Assembly: GCA_031553045.1 (NCBI GenBank)
Contig: JAVBLZ010000006.1
Location: 186,001-250,000 of the forward strand
Source of the DNA: CALXQW01 sp031553045
GTDB lineage: Bacteria; Verrucomicrobiota; Verrucomicrobiia; Opitutales; Intestinicryptomonadaceae
Direction of reading: 5' to 3'
Length of the DNA stretch: 64,000 nt
Below the pieces are notes generated by a model. The model saw only the letters and a program-made list of their open reading frames with translations. It had not been told where the DNA came from and did no database searches. Positions 35,796-44,594 of this stretch are shown one piece after another; position 1 is the first letter of the stretch, and each line of letters begins with the position of its first letter. The position numbers and the translations under genes were made by a program.

Positions 35796-36536
35796 TTATG
35801 GGGTTATCACCCTTATCCCTTTGCAATCCATAGCTTTAAATTCTCTGAGCGTAAGCCAAAAAGACGGCTTATTTTGCAGGTGGCGCAGTTGCATTAAATA
35901 TTCGTCCGTATTTTTGTTAACGCCAATAATAAAAACATTTGTTACTATAGAGAGGGACTTTTTGTTTATAATACCTTTAATGGTATTTCTTTCTTCATTA
36001 TTCAAATATTCTCGCCACTTTTTTGTGCCTAACTGCTCTTTGCGGATTTCATTGCGCTTGGTCAAAATGGCAACAAATTCTTCCGTAATGCGAGCGGCTG
36101 AAATAATTGGAATGCCCGACTCCAGAAAATTGTTGATTTGAGTTTCTTTGATTGGAACATCCTTTAAAAGCTTCAACTTGCGTTTTGCAAAATACTTTTT
36201 TATAGAATCCATCTGAAGTTCGAAGGCATCGCCTTTGGATTTTTTTTCTTTTTCCCAAATTTCTTCCAATTCAGCAAAATCAAAATTTGGGTCAATATAA
36301 ATGAGGTACGGAGACCAATCATACATTGGTGTTTCGTTAGGATTCACTCCGCTTGGTGGAGGGGGCAAAGGGCTAATTGAGACATCCCCATTTTCCCCAA
36401 TAATTACGTTGGCTTTAAGACGTTTCTGAAAATCATCCTTAGATTCTATGACAACATTTTTGTCTTGAGCAAAAACACCCGCAAAGAGACAAAATATTGT
36501 GATAGATAGAATTTTTTTTAGCGTGTAAGATTGCAT
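35796..36536 (-). CDS. Hypothetical secreted protein, possibly C39-peptidase-like
   Basis: About 246 residues from the ATG at 36536, where a signal peptide begins (ILSITIFCLFAGVFA); the frame extends to another ATG at 36581. The mature N-terminus is proline-rich (SPLPPPPSGVNP). YLIYIDPNFDFAELEEIWEK and ETQINNFLESGIPIISA, with VFIIGVNKNTDEYL further on, give an arrangement like the papain-type C39 fold, but the expected catalytic Cys and His are not evident. The resemblance is weak and it may be a degenerate relative. Monocistronic. Confidence 0.65.
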   Translation of the reverse strand: MQSYTLKKILSITIFCLFAGVFAQDKNVVIESKDDFQKRLKANVIIGENGDVSISPLPPPPSGVNPNETPMYDWSPYLIYIDPNFDFAELEEIWEKEKKSKGDAFELQMDSIKKYFAKRKLKLLKDVPIKETQINNFLESGIPIISAARITEEFVAILTKRNEIRKEQLGTKKWREYLNNEERNTIKGIINKKSLSIVTNVFIIGVNKNTDEYLMQLRHLQNKPSFWLTLREFKAMDCKGIRVITP

Positions 36537-36645
36537 AGAATAAAGTGTAGAAGTTGAATATAAGAGCAAAAAAAACCGCAATATAAAACAAATATATAAA
36601 ATTCTTATCTTTTAGAAATCTAGCATACTCGTAATTTAGAGTGAA

Positions 36646-36685
36646 GCAAAAAAAAGAGCGCATTACTGATATTTCAGTAATGCGC
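36646..36685 (-). terminator. Intrinsic terminator of the Tat oxidoreductase gene
   Basis: GCGCATTACTGA (36658-36669) pairs perfectly with TCAGTAATGCGC (36674-36685). On the minus strand a run of T residues follows. Confidence 0.9.
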
Positions 36686-36707
36686 CCATGTTCAAAGCTT
36701 GTTTAGT

Positions 36708-38021
36708 CTATATTAGTTTATATGTAGATGGGCTTGGTACGGGCGTAACAGGACGTGTGCCAAGCGAGAATTTACCTTCAGGCAGGTAGTCTTGTTTTGA
36801 ATGTTTAATCCATTCATATTTGAATTTTTTTCCTGAATATGCGGCTTCTCTTCCTGCAAGCGCCACCCAATTTGAATTTAGGAGGGTTGAGACATTATCA
36901 AAATATTCGCCTTTGCGTAAGGCTCTGTAAAGTACTGCCTGCTTTTCAATTTGACCTGTTCTATTGTCTATTTTTTCAGATTCCCACGGTTTTTCACCGA
37001 TGATTTTAGCTTTGCCTATAAGCGGCAGCTCAAGCATACCTTTGCTGCCAAAAATTCTTGCCGTGTAAACTAGCGAAGATGAATTTTCTTCCTGTCGGCA
37101 GAAGCTGCCCATGTGCAGACCATTTCCAAAATCATAATCTACCGCAAAGTGGGAGCATCTGTCGCCTTGGAAGGGCCACACTAAAGAAGTATCGCGCCCT
37201 GCAGAACCTATTACTTCAAGCGGACTTCCGTCGCCCAAAGCCCACATGCAAATATCTATGGTATGAATGTGTTGCTCTACATATTGGTCGCCAGAAATCC
37301 AAGTAAAGGCGAGCCAACGGCGGATTTGATACTCCATCTCCTCAGGGTTTAAATTCTTTGGTGTTGACCAACCTTCAAGATATGAGCCCTGATAATAAAA
37401 GCATTGTGCGCCTACTATGTTGCCTATCTGACCCTCTTTAAGCCTTGTTATTGCCTCAACAAAACCGGGTATAACCCTGCCCTGAGTACCGCCCGCCATG
37501 TAGAGATTTTTTGATTTTGCAAGAGGGATAATTTCAGTTTCTATGAATCTTGCTTGAGTTGCGTCAACGCAGATTGGTTTTTCAGCAAAAATGTGCTTAC
37601 CTGCGAGGAGTGCTTTTTTCATCTCGATAGGGCGGAATACGGGCGGCGTGCAAAGCAACACCACGTCAATTTCCGACACTGCAAGGAGTTTATCTAAAGC
37701 GTCAACGCCTACAAATTGACGATCTTTTGGCACATCGTATCTATCTTTAACTTCATCCAAATATTTGCCTGAAAAATGCTCAACAGCAGCATCCATCTTG
37801 TCTTGAAAGATGTCCGCTAAGGCTACAACTTTTAAGTTTTTATCGGCAAGCAGGGCTTCTTTTACAGCGCCTTTGCCTCTTGAACCTACGCCTACAACGC
37901 CCACTCTGATTGTGTCATCGCCTTTTATTGCCGCCATAGAGTATTTTGGCATTGCGGCATAAGCGCCCGCTAAAACACCTGCTTTAACAAAAGTTCTTCT
38001 GTCTAATTTCATGTCTCCCAT
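36708..38021 (-). CDS. Tat-exported Gfo/Idh/MocA family oxidoreductase
   Basis: 437 residues. Twin-arginine signal LDRRTFVKAGVLAGAYAAMP, then the NAD(P) fold (VGVVGVGSRGKGAVKEALL), EKPICVDATQARFIETE and WISGDQYVEQHIHTIDICMW. It is a close paralogue of the product of 55455-56753: long stretches such as EVIGSAGRD and QGDRCSHFAVDYDFGNGLHM are shared almost unchanged. Probable role is periplasmic oxidation or reduction of a sugar; substrate unknown. Its promoter region is shared divergently with dnaK. Confidence 0.92.
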   Translation of the reverse strand: MGDMKLDRRTFVKAGVLAGAYAAMPKYSMAAIKGDDTIRVGVVGVGSRGKGAVKEALLADKNLKVVALADIFQDKMDAAVEHFSGKYLDEVKDRYDVPKDRQFVGVDALDKLLAVSEIDVVLLCTPPVFRPIEMKKALLAGKHIFAEKPICVDATQARFIETEIIPLAKSKNLYMAGGTQGRVIPGFVEAITRLKEGQIGNIVGAQCFYYQGSYLEGWSTPKNLNPEEMEYQIRRWLAFTWISGDQYVEQHIHTIDICMWALGDGSPLEVIGSAGRDTSLVWPFQGDRCSHFAVDYDFGNGLHMGSFCRQEENSSSLVYTARIFGSKGMLELPLIGKAKIIGEKPWESEKIDNRTGQIEKQAVLYRALRKGEYFDNVSTLLNSNWVALAGREAAYSGKKFKYEWIKHSKQDYLPEGKFSLGTRPVTPVPSPSTYKLI

Positions 38022-38327
38022 ATATATCCTTTCAAATAAATTTCTAAATTAAAATAGTAAGCAAGATTTTAAAATTAATATATTTTTTGACAATGTTTAT
38101 TTTGGATATACAAAGAACGCTTTTGGACATTATTGTGATATGAAATCTATAACATCTATTTGCGGCGTGGCACAGTGAGACAAAATGTCTCAGTGATGTA
38201 AATTTCTGGCACAAAATCTTTATGAGTGCTTAGACGCTAATATAATTTATCAGCTTAAAGCCTTTATTTTAGAAGGTTTTAAAGGGTTTGCCTAAAACTG
38301 GCACGGCGTATGCTATAAAAAGGCATT
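38022..38327. other. 306-nt divergent intergenic region upstream of dnaK
   Basis: No gene was found. It holds a perfect inverted repeat TGAGACA-AAA-TGTCTCA (38176-38192), three copies of TGGCAC (38168, 38207 and 38299), a TTGACA-16-TACAAA sequence (38087-38114), and promoter-like signals next to the dnaK start. The inverted repeat is not CIRCE. Confidence 0.6.
38288..38319 (+). promoter_or_regulatory. Candidate dnaK promoter
   Basis: An extended -10, TGCTATAAA (TATAAA at 38314-38319), lies 20 nt after TTGCCT (38288-38293). The same stretch also reads CTGGCACGGCGTATGCT (38298-38314), with GG and GC 10 nt apart as in sigma-54 promoters. Both readings put the start at 38325-38326, only 2-3 nt before the ATG. 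Confidence 0.35.
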
Positions 38328-40250
38328 ATGAGTAAAATATTAGGTATAGACTTAGGTACAACAAATTCCTGCATGGCAATTATCGAAGGCGGAGAAGTCT
38401 CGGTTATTCCAAATAGGGAAGGTGCAAGGACTACCCCAAGCGTGGTGGCTTTTTCCAAAACAGGTGAAAGGCTCGTGGGGCAGGCCGCAAAACGTCAGGC
38501 TGTTACAAACCCGACAAACACAATTTATTCTGCAAAGCGCTTGATAGGCAGAAAATTTTCTGAAGTTCAAGAAGAGGCAAAGCATTTGCCCTATAAAGTA
38601 GTGGAAGGCTCAAACGGCGCCGCTATGATTCAGTGTGAAGTTGCAGGCAAGAAGGAAACTTTTGCGCCGGAGCAAATTTCGGCTATGGTATTGCAACAGC
38701 TCAAGGCGGACGCTGAAAGCTACCTTGGCGAAAAAATTACACAGGCTGTTATTACTGTTCCTGCATATTTTAATGACGCCCAGCGTCAGGCTACCAAAGA
38801 CGCAGGCACTATTGCGGGTTTGGAAGTTATGCGTATAATCAATGAGCCAACGGCGGCTTCATTGGCTTATGGCCTCGATAAAAAGGGTGAAGAACATATC
38901 GCAGTTTTTGACTTGGGCGGCGGCACTTTTGACATCTCCGTTCTTGAAATCAGCGAAGGCGTCTTTGAAGTTAAAGCCACAAATGGCGACACTCATCTTG
39001 GCGGCGACAACTTTGATGAAGTGGTAATCAAATGGCTTGCCGACGATTTCCAGAAATCCAACGGCGTTGATTTGCGTAAAGACTCAATGGCCTTACAGCG
39101 TCTTAAAGAAGAAGCTGAAAAGGCGAAGATTGCGCTTTCAAGCTCACAACAAACAGACATTAATTTGCCATTCATTACGGCGGACGCAAGTGGTCCAAAG
39201 CATTTGAATGTGGCTCTCTCAAGGGCTAAGTTGGAACAGCTTACGGACGACTTGATTAAGCGCACCGTAGCCCCATTTGAATCTTGCTTGAAAGATGCTG
39301 GCGTATCAAAAGGCCAGATTGACGAGCTTGTCTTGGTTGGCGGTATGACACGTATGCCAAGGGTTCAGGAAGAAGCAAACAAACTTGCCGGCAAAGAAGC
39401 CCATAAGGGTGTGAATCCTGATGAAGTTGTTGCAATGGGTGCGGCAATTCAGGGCGGCGTATTGCGCGGCGAAGTGCGTGATGTGCTCTTGCTAGACGTA
39501 ACTCCGCTTACGCTTTCTATTGAAACTGCCGGCGGCGTTGCAACACCTATGATTGAGCGCAACACCACAATTCCAAAGAAGGCTTCCCAGATATTCTCAA
39601 CATATTCAGACAATCAGTCTGCCGTTGACATCAATATCTTTCAGGGCGAGCGTCCAATGGTAAGCGGCAACAAGCAGATAGGCAACTTTAGGTTGGACGG
39701 CATCAATGCTGCGCCAAGAGGCATTCCGCAAATTGAAGTGGTTTTTGATATCGACGCAAACGGCATATTGCACGTCAGCGCAAAGGATAAGAGCACGGGT
39801 AAAGAGCAAAAAATCACTATCAGTGGCAGCAGTTCTTTGAGCAAAGACGAAGTTGAAAGACTTCGTAAAGAAGCTGAACTCCATGCTGCGGAAGACTCCA
39901 AGGCAAAGGAAAGCGTGGAATCTAAGAATGAGCTTGATAACGCAATTTATCAGGTTGAAAAACAGGTGAAAGACGCCGGCGACAAATTGCCCGCAGACGC
40001 AAAATCTACTCTTGAAGCGGCTATTACTGAAGCTAAGGCGGTTCTTGCAAATTCCACAAGCAGCAAGGATGATTACAAGGCTCAAACCAAAAAAATCACC
40101 GACGCTATCAATGGTTTGGCACAGCACTTTCAACAGGCGGCATCTTCGGCGGAACCTCAGGCGGAGCAAGCTCAGCAAGATGCAAAACCCGCAGACCAGC
40201 CCGTTGACGCAGATTTTGAAGTTGTCGATGACGACAACGGCAAGAAGTAA
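38328..40250 (+). CDS. dnaK: Molecular chaperone DnaK (Hsp70)
   Basis: 640 residues, full length. DnaK binds and releases unfolded proteins using ATP with DnaJ and GrpE. N-terminal ATPase: ILGIDLGTTNSCMAIIEGG, VPAYFNDAQRQATKDAG, INEPTAASLAYGLD, VFDLGGGTFDISVLE and LVGGMTRMPRVQE. The substrate domain has LLDVTPLTLSIETAGGV, and the lid and disordered tail end ADFEVVDDDNGKK. grpE and dnaJ are not adjacent; groES-groEL follow after a hairpin, giving an unusually tight chaperone block. Confidence 0.97.
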   Translation: MSKILGIDLGTTNSCMAIIEGGEVSVIPNREGARTTPSVVAFSKTGERLVGQAAKRQAVTNPTNTIYSAKRLIGRKFSEVQEEAKHLPYKVVEGSNGAAMIQCEVAGKKETFAPEQISAMVLQQLKADAESYLGEKITQAVITVPAYFNDAQRQATKDAGTIAGLEVMRIINEPTAASLAYGLDKKGEEHIAVFDLGGGTFDISVLEISEGVFEVKATNGDTHLGGDNFDEVVIKWLADDFQKSNGVDLRKDSMALQRLKEEAEKAKIALSSSQQTDINLPFITADASGPKHLNVALSRAKLEQLTDDLIKRTVAPFESCLKDAGVSKGQIDELVLVGGMTRMPRVQEEANKLAGKEAHKGVNPDEVVAMGAAIQGGVLRGEVRDVLLLDVTPLTLSIETAGGVATPMIERNTTIPKKASQIFSTYSDNQSAVDINIFQGERPMVSGNKQIGNFRLDGINAAPRGIPQIEVVFDIDANGILHVSAKDKSTGKEQKITISGSSSLSKDEVERLRKEAELHAAEDSKAKESVESKNELDNAIYQVEKQVKDAGDKLPADAKSTLEAAITEAKAVLANSTSSKDDYKAQTKKITDAINGLAQHFQQAASSAEPQAEQAQQDAKPADQPVDADFEVVDDDNGKK

Positions 40251-40265
40251 GATTTGACAAGGCTT

Positions 40266-40308
40266 GACAATTAGAACACTTAAAAGTTTTTTAATTGTCG
40301 GGCTTTTT
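40266..40308 (+). terminator. Long hairpin between dnaK and groES
   Basis: GACAATTA (40266-40273) pairs with TAATTGTC (40292-40299); the inside extends the stem with mismatches, and GGGCTTTTTAA follows. It is probably a terminator separating dnaK from groESL, though partial readthrough or an mRNA-stability role is possible. The groES promoter was not identified. Confidence 0.55.
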
Positions 40309-40339
40309 AATATATTAACCAACTAACAAATATACAAAT

Positions 40340-40633
40340 ATGGCTAAAATAAAACTACAACCACTAGGTGATAGAGTTCTGGTAAAACAGATAGAAGAAA
40401 AAGAACAAGTAAAGGGCGGCATCATAATACCAGATGCAGCCAAGGAAAAATCTCAGGAAGCTGAAGTTTTGGCTTTGGGCACTGGTAATGTCGGCGAAGG
40501 CAAGAGCTTTACTTTCGACGTTAAAGTCGGCGACAAAGTACTTATTTCAAAGTACGGCGGCACTGAAGTTGCGCTCGACGGCGTAACATACATGCTCTTG
40601 CGCCAAGAAGATATCATGGCAATCATTAAGTAA
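40340..40633 (+). CDS. groES: Co-chaperonin GroES (Hsp10)
   Basis: 97 residues. Family motifs LQPLGDRVLVKQIEEKEQ, GGIIIPDAAKEKSQEAEV (mobile loop), and KVGDKVLISKYGGTEV are intact. It caps the GroEL cage. groEL begins 31 nt downstream. No CIRCE element (TTAGCACTC-N9-GAGTGCTAA) is visible upstream, so HrcA control of this operon is not supported. Confidence 0.97.
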   Translation: MAKIKLQPLGDRVLVKQIEEKEQVKGGIIIPDAAKEKSQEAEVLALGTGNVGEGKSFTFDVKVGDKVLISKYGGTEVALDGVTYMLLRQEDIMAIIK

Positions 40634-40664
40634 ATTTTTAACAAAAATATAAGGAATAATAATT

Positions 40665-42293
40665 ATGGCAAAACAACTCATTTTTGATGAAGCCGCACGC
40701 AAGAAAATCTTGAAGGGTGTGGAAGCATTGTCAAAGGCTGTAAAGGTTACATTAGGACCAAAAGGCCGCAATGTAATTATAGACAAAAAATTCGGCGCAC
40801 CGCTTGTAACTAAAGACGGCGTTAGCGTTGCTAAGGAAATTGATCTGGAAGACGCTTTTGAAAACATGGGCGCACAGATGGTGAAAGAAGTTGCTTCAAA
40901 AACTTCCGACAACGCAGGCGACGGCACTACGACGGCAACAGTATTGGCTGAAGCAATCTATCGTGAAGGCTTGCGCAATGTTGCGGCGGGCTCAAACCCA
41001 ATATTCCTCAAAAGAGGCATAGATAAAGCGGTTGAAGCGGCAATTAAAGAACTTGCCAAGAATTCTAAAAAGGTGAATAACCGTGAGGAAATCCGCCAGG
41101 TTGCAACTGTGTCTGCAAATTGGGATACTGAAATTGGCAACATCATTGCTGAAGCCATGGACAAAGTCGGCAAAGACGGCACAATCACCGTTGAAGAAGC
41201 CAAGAGCATTGTTACAACGCTCGACGTTGTGGAAGGCATGCAGTTCGACAAGGGTTATCTATCCCCATATTTCGTAACAAATACGGAAACTATGGAATGC
41301 TCTTTTGAAGACGCATACATTCTCATTCATGAAAAGAAAATTTCCAATCTTTCTGAACTCTTGCCAATATTGCAGTTGGTAGCAAAAAGTGGAAAGCCTT
41401 TTGTACTCATCGCTGAAGACGTTGAGGGCGAAGCTTTGGCGGCTTTGGTTGTCAACAGGCTCCGTGGTTCATTGCCGGTTTGCGCAGTTAAAGCACCGGG
41501 CTTTGGCGACCGCAGAAAGGCAATGCTTGAAGATATTGCAATTCTCACAAACGGCCGTTGCATTACTGAAGATTTGGGTATCAAGCTTGAAAATATTGAG
41601 CTTGCAGATCTCGGCAAAGCAAAGCGCATCACAATAGGCAAAGAAAACACAACTATAGTTGAAGGCGCAGGCAAAACCGCCGACATCCAAGCACGTGTAA
41701 AGCAGTTGCGCAAAGCTATTGAAGAAACAACTTCAGACTATGATCGTGAAAAGCTCCAAGAACGTTTGGCAAAGCTTGCCGGCGGCGTAGCCGTCATAAA
41801 TGTTGGCGCTGCAACAGAGCCTGAAATGAAAGAAAAGAAGGCACGTGTTGACGACGCATTGCACGCAACAAGAGCTGCGGTTGAAGAAGGCATCAGTGCT
41901 GGCGGTAGCGTTGCGCTATTGCGCACGGCAAACGCCATCGAAAAAATCGTCCTCGAAGGCGATGAAGCCGTTGGTGCTGGCATAGTCCGCAGGGCTATTG
42001 AAGCGCCTTTGCGTCAGCTCTGCGAAAACGCAGGCGAAGAGGGCGCATTGGTTGTTAAAGAAGTTCTCAAGGCAAAGGGCGCAATGGGTTATAATGTTGC
42101 AACAGGCAAATATGAAGACCTCATTAAAGCCGGCGTTGTTGACCCGACAAAAGTTACACGCAGCGCATTGCAGAACGCAGCCAGCGTTGCAGGCTTGCTC
42201 TTAACAACAGAGTGCATGATTGCAGACAAGCCTGAGGAAAAACCGGCTGCAGCCCCACACGGCGGCATGGGCGGCATGGAAGGCATGATGTAA
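40665..42293 (+). CDS. groEL: Chaperonin GroEL (Hsp60)
   Basis: 542 residues. Conserved features: VTLGPKGRNVIIDKKFGAP, ASKTSDNAGDGTTTATVLA (ATP site), KAPGFGDRRKAMLEDIA, AVEEGISAGGSVALLR and the flexible GGM-rich tail (GGMGGMEGMM). An AAGGA ribosome-binding site precedes the ATG. GroEL folds proteins within a double-ring cage. A strong terminator follows the gene. Confidence 0.98.
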   Translation: MAKQLIFDEAARKKILKGVEALSKAVKVTLGPKGRNVIIDKKFGAPLVTKDGVSVAKEIDLEDAFENMGAQMVKEVASKTSDNAGDGTTTATVLAEAIYREGLRNVAAGSNPIFLKRGIDKAVEAAIKELAKNSKKVNNREEIRQVATVSANWDTEIGNIIAEAMDKVGKDGTITVEEAKSIVTTLDVVEGMQFDKGYLSPYFVTNTETMECSFEDAYILIHEKKISNLSELLPILQLVAKSGKPFVLIAEDVEGEALAALVVNRLRGSLPVCAVKAPGFGDRRKAMLEDIAILTNGRCITEDLGIKLENIELADLGKAKRITIGKENTTIVEGAGKTADIQARVKQLRKAIEETTSDYDREKLQERLAKLAGGVAVINVGAATEPEMKEKKARVDDALHATRAAVEEGISAGGSVALLRTANAIEKIVLEGDEAVGAGIVRRAIEAPLRQLCENAGEEGALVVKEVLKAKGAMGYNVATGKYEDLIKAGVVDPTKVTRSALQNAASVAGLLLTTECMIADKPEEKPAAAPHGGMGGMEGMM

Positions 42294-42314
42294 TAATCTG
42301 CGAACGCTAAATTT

Positions 42315-42354
42315 AAAGACCCTAGGGATAAAAAAACCAAGGGTCTTTTTTTTT
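42315..42354 (+). terminator. Intrinsic terminator after groEL
   Basis: AAAGACCCT pairs with AGGGTCTTT around an A-rich loop, followed by a run of T residues. Confidence 0.85.
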
Positions 42355-42448
42355 GCACAAATTGAAAATATTAAACGCAGTAAGCCAGAGCATATTTCGT
42401 TTAAGTGTGGATATTTGGCAACTGTATTTTGGCTAAATAAATACCGAC

Positions 42449-42482
42449 AAAAAAAATCGCAACCCGTGGATTGCGATTTTAT
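42449..42482 (-). terminator. Intrinsic terminator after pal-like gene
   Basis: AAAATCGCAA and TTGCGATTTT pair around CCCGTGGA, with poly-A on the plus strand upstream, so it is oriented to end the minus-strand gene at 42500. Confidence 0.8.
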
Positions 42483-42499
42483 TTTTTGTTTTATAAAAA

Positions 42500-43063
42500 C
42501 TATTTCTTGCTGGCGTCAACAACGTCAACACGGCGATCATTCTTTGCCTGCGCTGAATCTTTGGCAACATCTGGTGTTGCGGTTGCTTTGCCACGTGCCA
42601 CAACTTCAAGTGAACCTGCGCTTGCGCCAAGACCTGATACATATTCAGAAACGGCGTTACCACGCTTATCTGAAAGCAACAAATTGTATTCTTCTGTGCC
42701 ATACCAGTCTGTACGTCCCACGCATACGATTCTTGCGCTTGGGTTTGCCTTCATTGCATCTGCAACAGCTTTAAGTTTAGCACGTTCGGCAGAAGGTATT
42801 GCGTATTGGTCAAAACCAAAATATATTGTGCAAATAATCATTTCCGGAGGTATTGCATCCGGATTAAAGCCCAAATTGCCTTCAGTTCTGTCATTCAGAC
42901 CGGCGTCGGAAGTGCCGTGGCCGTCAGAAGGAATGTCTGCGCCGTCCAAGCCCATTGCGTTTGAAGACTGGGTGTCCAGTGGTGAAGGTCTTTCTTGTGG
43001 ATCGCAAGCAGATACCAACAAAAGAGACGCCATTATTGTAGCCAATGTTATTATTTTTTTCAT
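42500..43063 (-). CDS. pal: Peptidoglycan-associated lipoprotein (Pal/OmpA domain)
   Basis: 187 residues from the ATG at 43063; the frame extends to a TTG at 43090. A lipoprotein signal with lipobox LVSAC gives an acylated Cys near residue 20. Residues 30-75 are a flexible linker; the OmpA-like domain (75-187) has YFGFDQYAIPSAERAKL, GRTDWYGTEEYNLLLSDKRG and KNDRRVDVV. The Asp and Arg that bind diaminopimelate are kept, but the usual GHTD is GRTD here. It tethers the outer membrane to peptidoglycan. tolB is not nearby. Confidence 0.88.
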   Translation of the reverse strand: MKKIITLATIMASLLLVSACDPQERPSPLDTQSSNAMGLDGADIPSDGHGTSDAGLNDRTEGNLGFNPDAIPPEMIICTIYFGFDQYAIPSAERAKLKAVADAMKANPSARIVCVGRTDWYGTEEYNLLLSDKRGNAVSEYVSGLGASAGSLEVVARGKATATPDVAKDSAQAKNDRRVDVVDASKK

Positions 43064-43133
43064 ATTTTTAACTTGTTGTGAAATTTTCAATAAGGAGATG
43101 TTTTCTTTGTTTTTTAAAAATTTGCAAGATTTT

Positions 43134-44591
43134 TTAAAAAAATATAGCGGGATTCATTAAAGCCAAAGTAGGTATTATTATGCAAAAAGCCACCGTCAGC
43201 ATCAATAAAGACGCAGATAAAACTTTAAGCGTAAATGTGTATTTGTAAATTTTAACCTTGCTCTTTGAAAGCTTTAATAAAATCGCCGTAAGCAAAAACG
43301 CAAAAATTAAGCCTGAGTAAGAGGCTATGCTGTTTACGAACAAGGTCAAAAATATTAACGTAAAAAAAGATGTCAATGCTGCGCCACATTCAATGGTTTT
43401 TACGGGCGTTATGCTTTTATTCATGTTTGAATGACGTATTTTACTGCGTATTTCACGGCGCTTGTTCCTGCTTAATCTTGGTATGGAAATATTGCTTCCC
43501 TGCCAAATTTCCACATCCATCTTGTACCAGCTTATAAAGTTTTTGCATAACAGGAAAATTGCTATCAACAGCATTAAGAGCGTGGCTATTATTCCCAAAT
43601 TGTGGAAAGACAGAAAAATTGTTGAGGCATATTCAATATCTGCGGAAGCAGACGGCAAAAGAGGGGCGTTTTTTAATGACAATAGCGCATCCCAATAATA
43701 CTGCACTTGCGCTAAAAATTGGCTTTTAAAGCTTACACCTGTTATACAGTAAGTCAGGTATCTATCTAAAATAAACACGCAAATAGATAAAATAGACAAG
43801 AGCAAATGCCATTTGAAAGTTTTATTCCTGCGTCTGTGAGAACCTATGTACATGAAGGGCGCAAGGCACAAAATTACTACGGATGTGAAAATTATAAACA
43901 TGTTGCAGGAGCGCATTATACCTATCCACATGAACGCAAATACGGCATACGCCGCAATCTTATGCTGAATCTGATAGTTTCTGGCGGTAAAAACCGCAAT
44001 AGGATATGGAATTAATGCGCAAAGCAACGCCGCCAACTCATCGACCGTAAGAAAATATCCGCCCTTTAAAAATGGGGAGGAATAAAATTCATAAACATCG
44101 TTGGTCATAATCCAGACTCTGGCGTTTACGTAGTCTTGAAAGCCTATAAAAATTGAATATACCGCAAAAATGCAAAGGGCAAAAATAAGCGCATATATCT
44201 CAAGACGCAATCTTAACATGTGCAGTGCCAAAAAGGATAGCGCAACCCCAAATATCACAACTAAAAAAAGCGTATTGTTTTCATCCACGGCAGATTTGTA
44301 AATAAATGTTATTGCCAATATGGGCAGGTATAGAAAAAAATATACATTAAAACTGTATGAGGATCTCATCCGCAAAAACTCCCACAGAGAATAGAGAATC
44401 ACCATCAAAGGATAAAGTAAAAATAACTTGTCTGAGATGAAGAATTTTGGAGTAATGTTATCAGCACTTTTAAAAATGTAATACACAATCATCACAAAAA
44501 GCACTGTGATAACCCTTTCTATCAAAATAGACCAAAGAGTGTCATATCTGGACGTTTTTTTTAGTAATGGACCTATTAAATTGTCAATCAT
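43134..44591 (-). CDS. Multi-spanning membrane protein, O-antigen ligase/polymerase-like
   Basis: 485 residues with about twelve hydrophobic helices. Residues 170-240, with SSPFLKGGYFLTVDELAALL followed by helices and GIMRSCNMFIIF, resemble the large loop and following helix of Wzy/WaaL proteins. A cytoplasmic basic loop (RNKRREIRSKIRH) lies near residue 380. This would place it in glycan polymer assembly, but sequence evidence is thin and a flippase or other envelope role is possible. Its start is 3 nt after the stop of the coiled-coil gene, forming a two-gene operon. Confidence 0.6.
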   Translation of the reverse strand: MIDNLIGPLLKKTSRYDTLWSILIERVITVLFVMIVYYIFKSADNITPKFFISDKLFLLYPLMVILYSLWEFLRMRSSYSFNVYFFLYLPILAITFIYKSAVDENNTLFLVVIFGVALSFLALHMLRLRLEIYALIFALCIFAVYSIFIGFQDYVNARVWIMTNDVYEFYSSPFLKGGYFLTVDELAALLCALIPYPIAVFTARNYQIQHKIAAYAVFAFMWIGIMRSCNMFIIFTSVVILCLAPFMYIGSHRRRNKTFKWHLLLSILSICVFILDRYLTYCITGVSFKSQFLAQVQYYWDALLSLKNAPLLPSASADIEYASTIFLSFHNLGIIATLLMLLIAIFLLCKNFISWYKMDVEIWQGSNISIPRLSRNKRREIRSKIRHSNMNKSITPVKTIECGAALTSFFTLIFLTLFVNSIASYSGLIFAFLLTAILLKLSKSKVKIYKYTFTLKVLSASLLMLTVAFCIIIPTLALMNPAIFF

Positions 44592-44594
44592 AAG

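Noticed and set aside
38298..38314. Sigma-54 promoter upstream of dnaK
   Set aside because: GG-N10-GC spacing fits, but the match to TTGC is imperfect, the start would be only 3 nt before the ATG, and no activator gene is nearby. It is kept only as an alternative reading.
39606..40322. 238-residue minus-strand frame opposite dnaK
   Set aside because: It is antisense to the highly conserved DnaK C-terminal half and its hydrophobic, Arg/Cys-rich composition is typical of antisense artefacts.
40251..40339. CIRCE heat-shock operator before groES
   Set aside because: The consensus TTAGCACTC-N9-GAGTGCTAA is absent; the hairpin there resembles a terminator.
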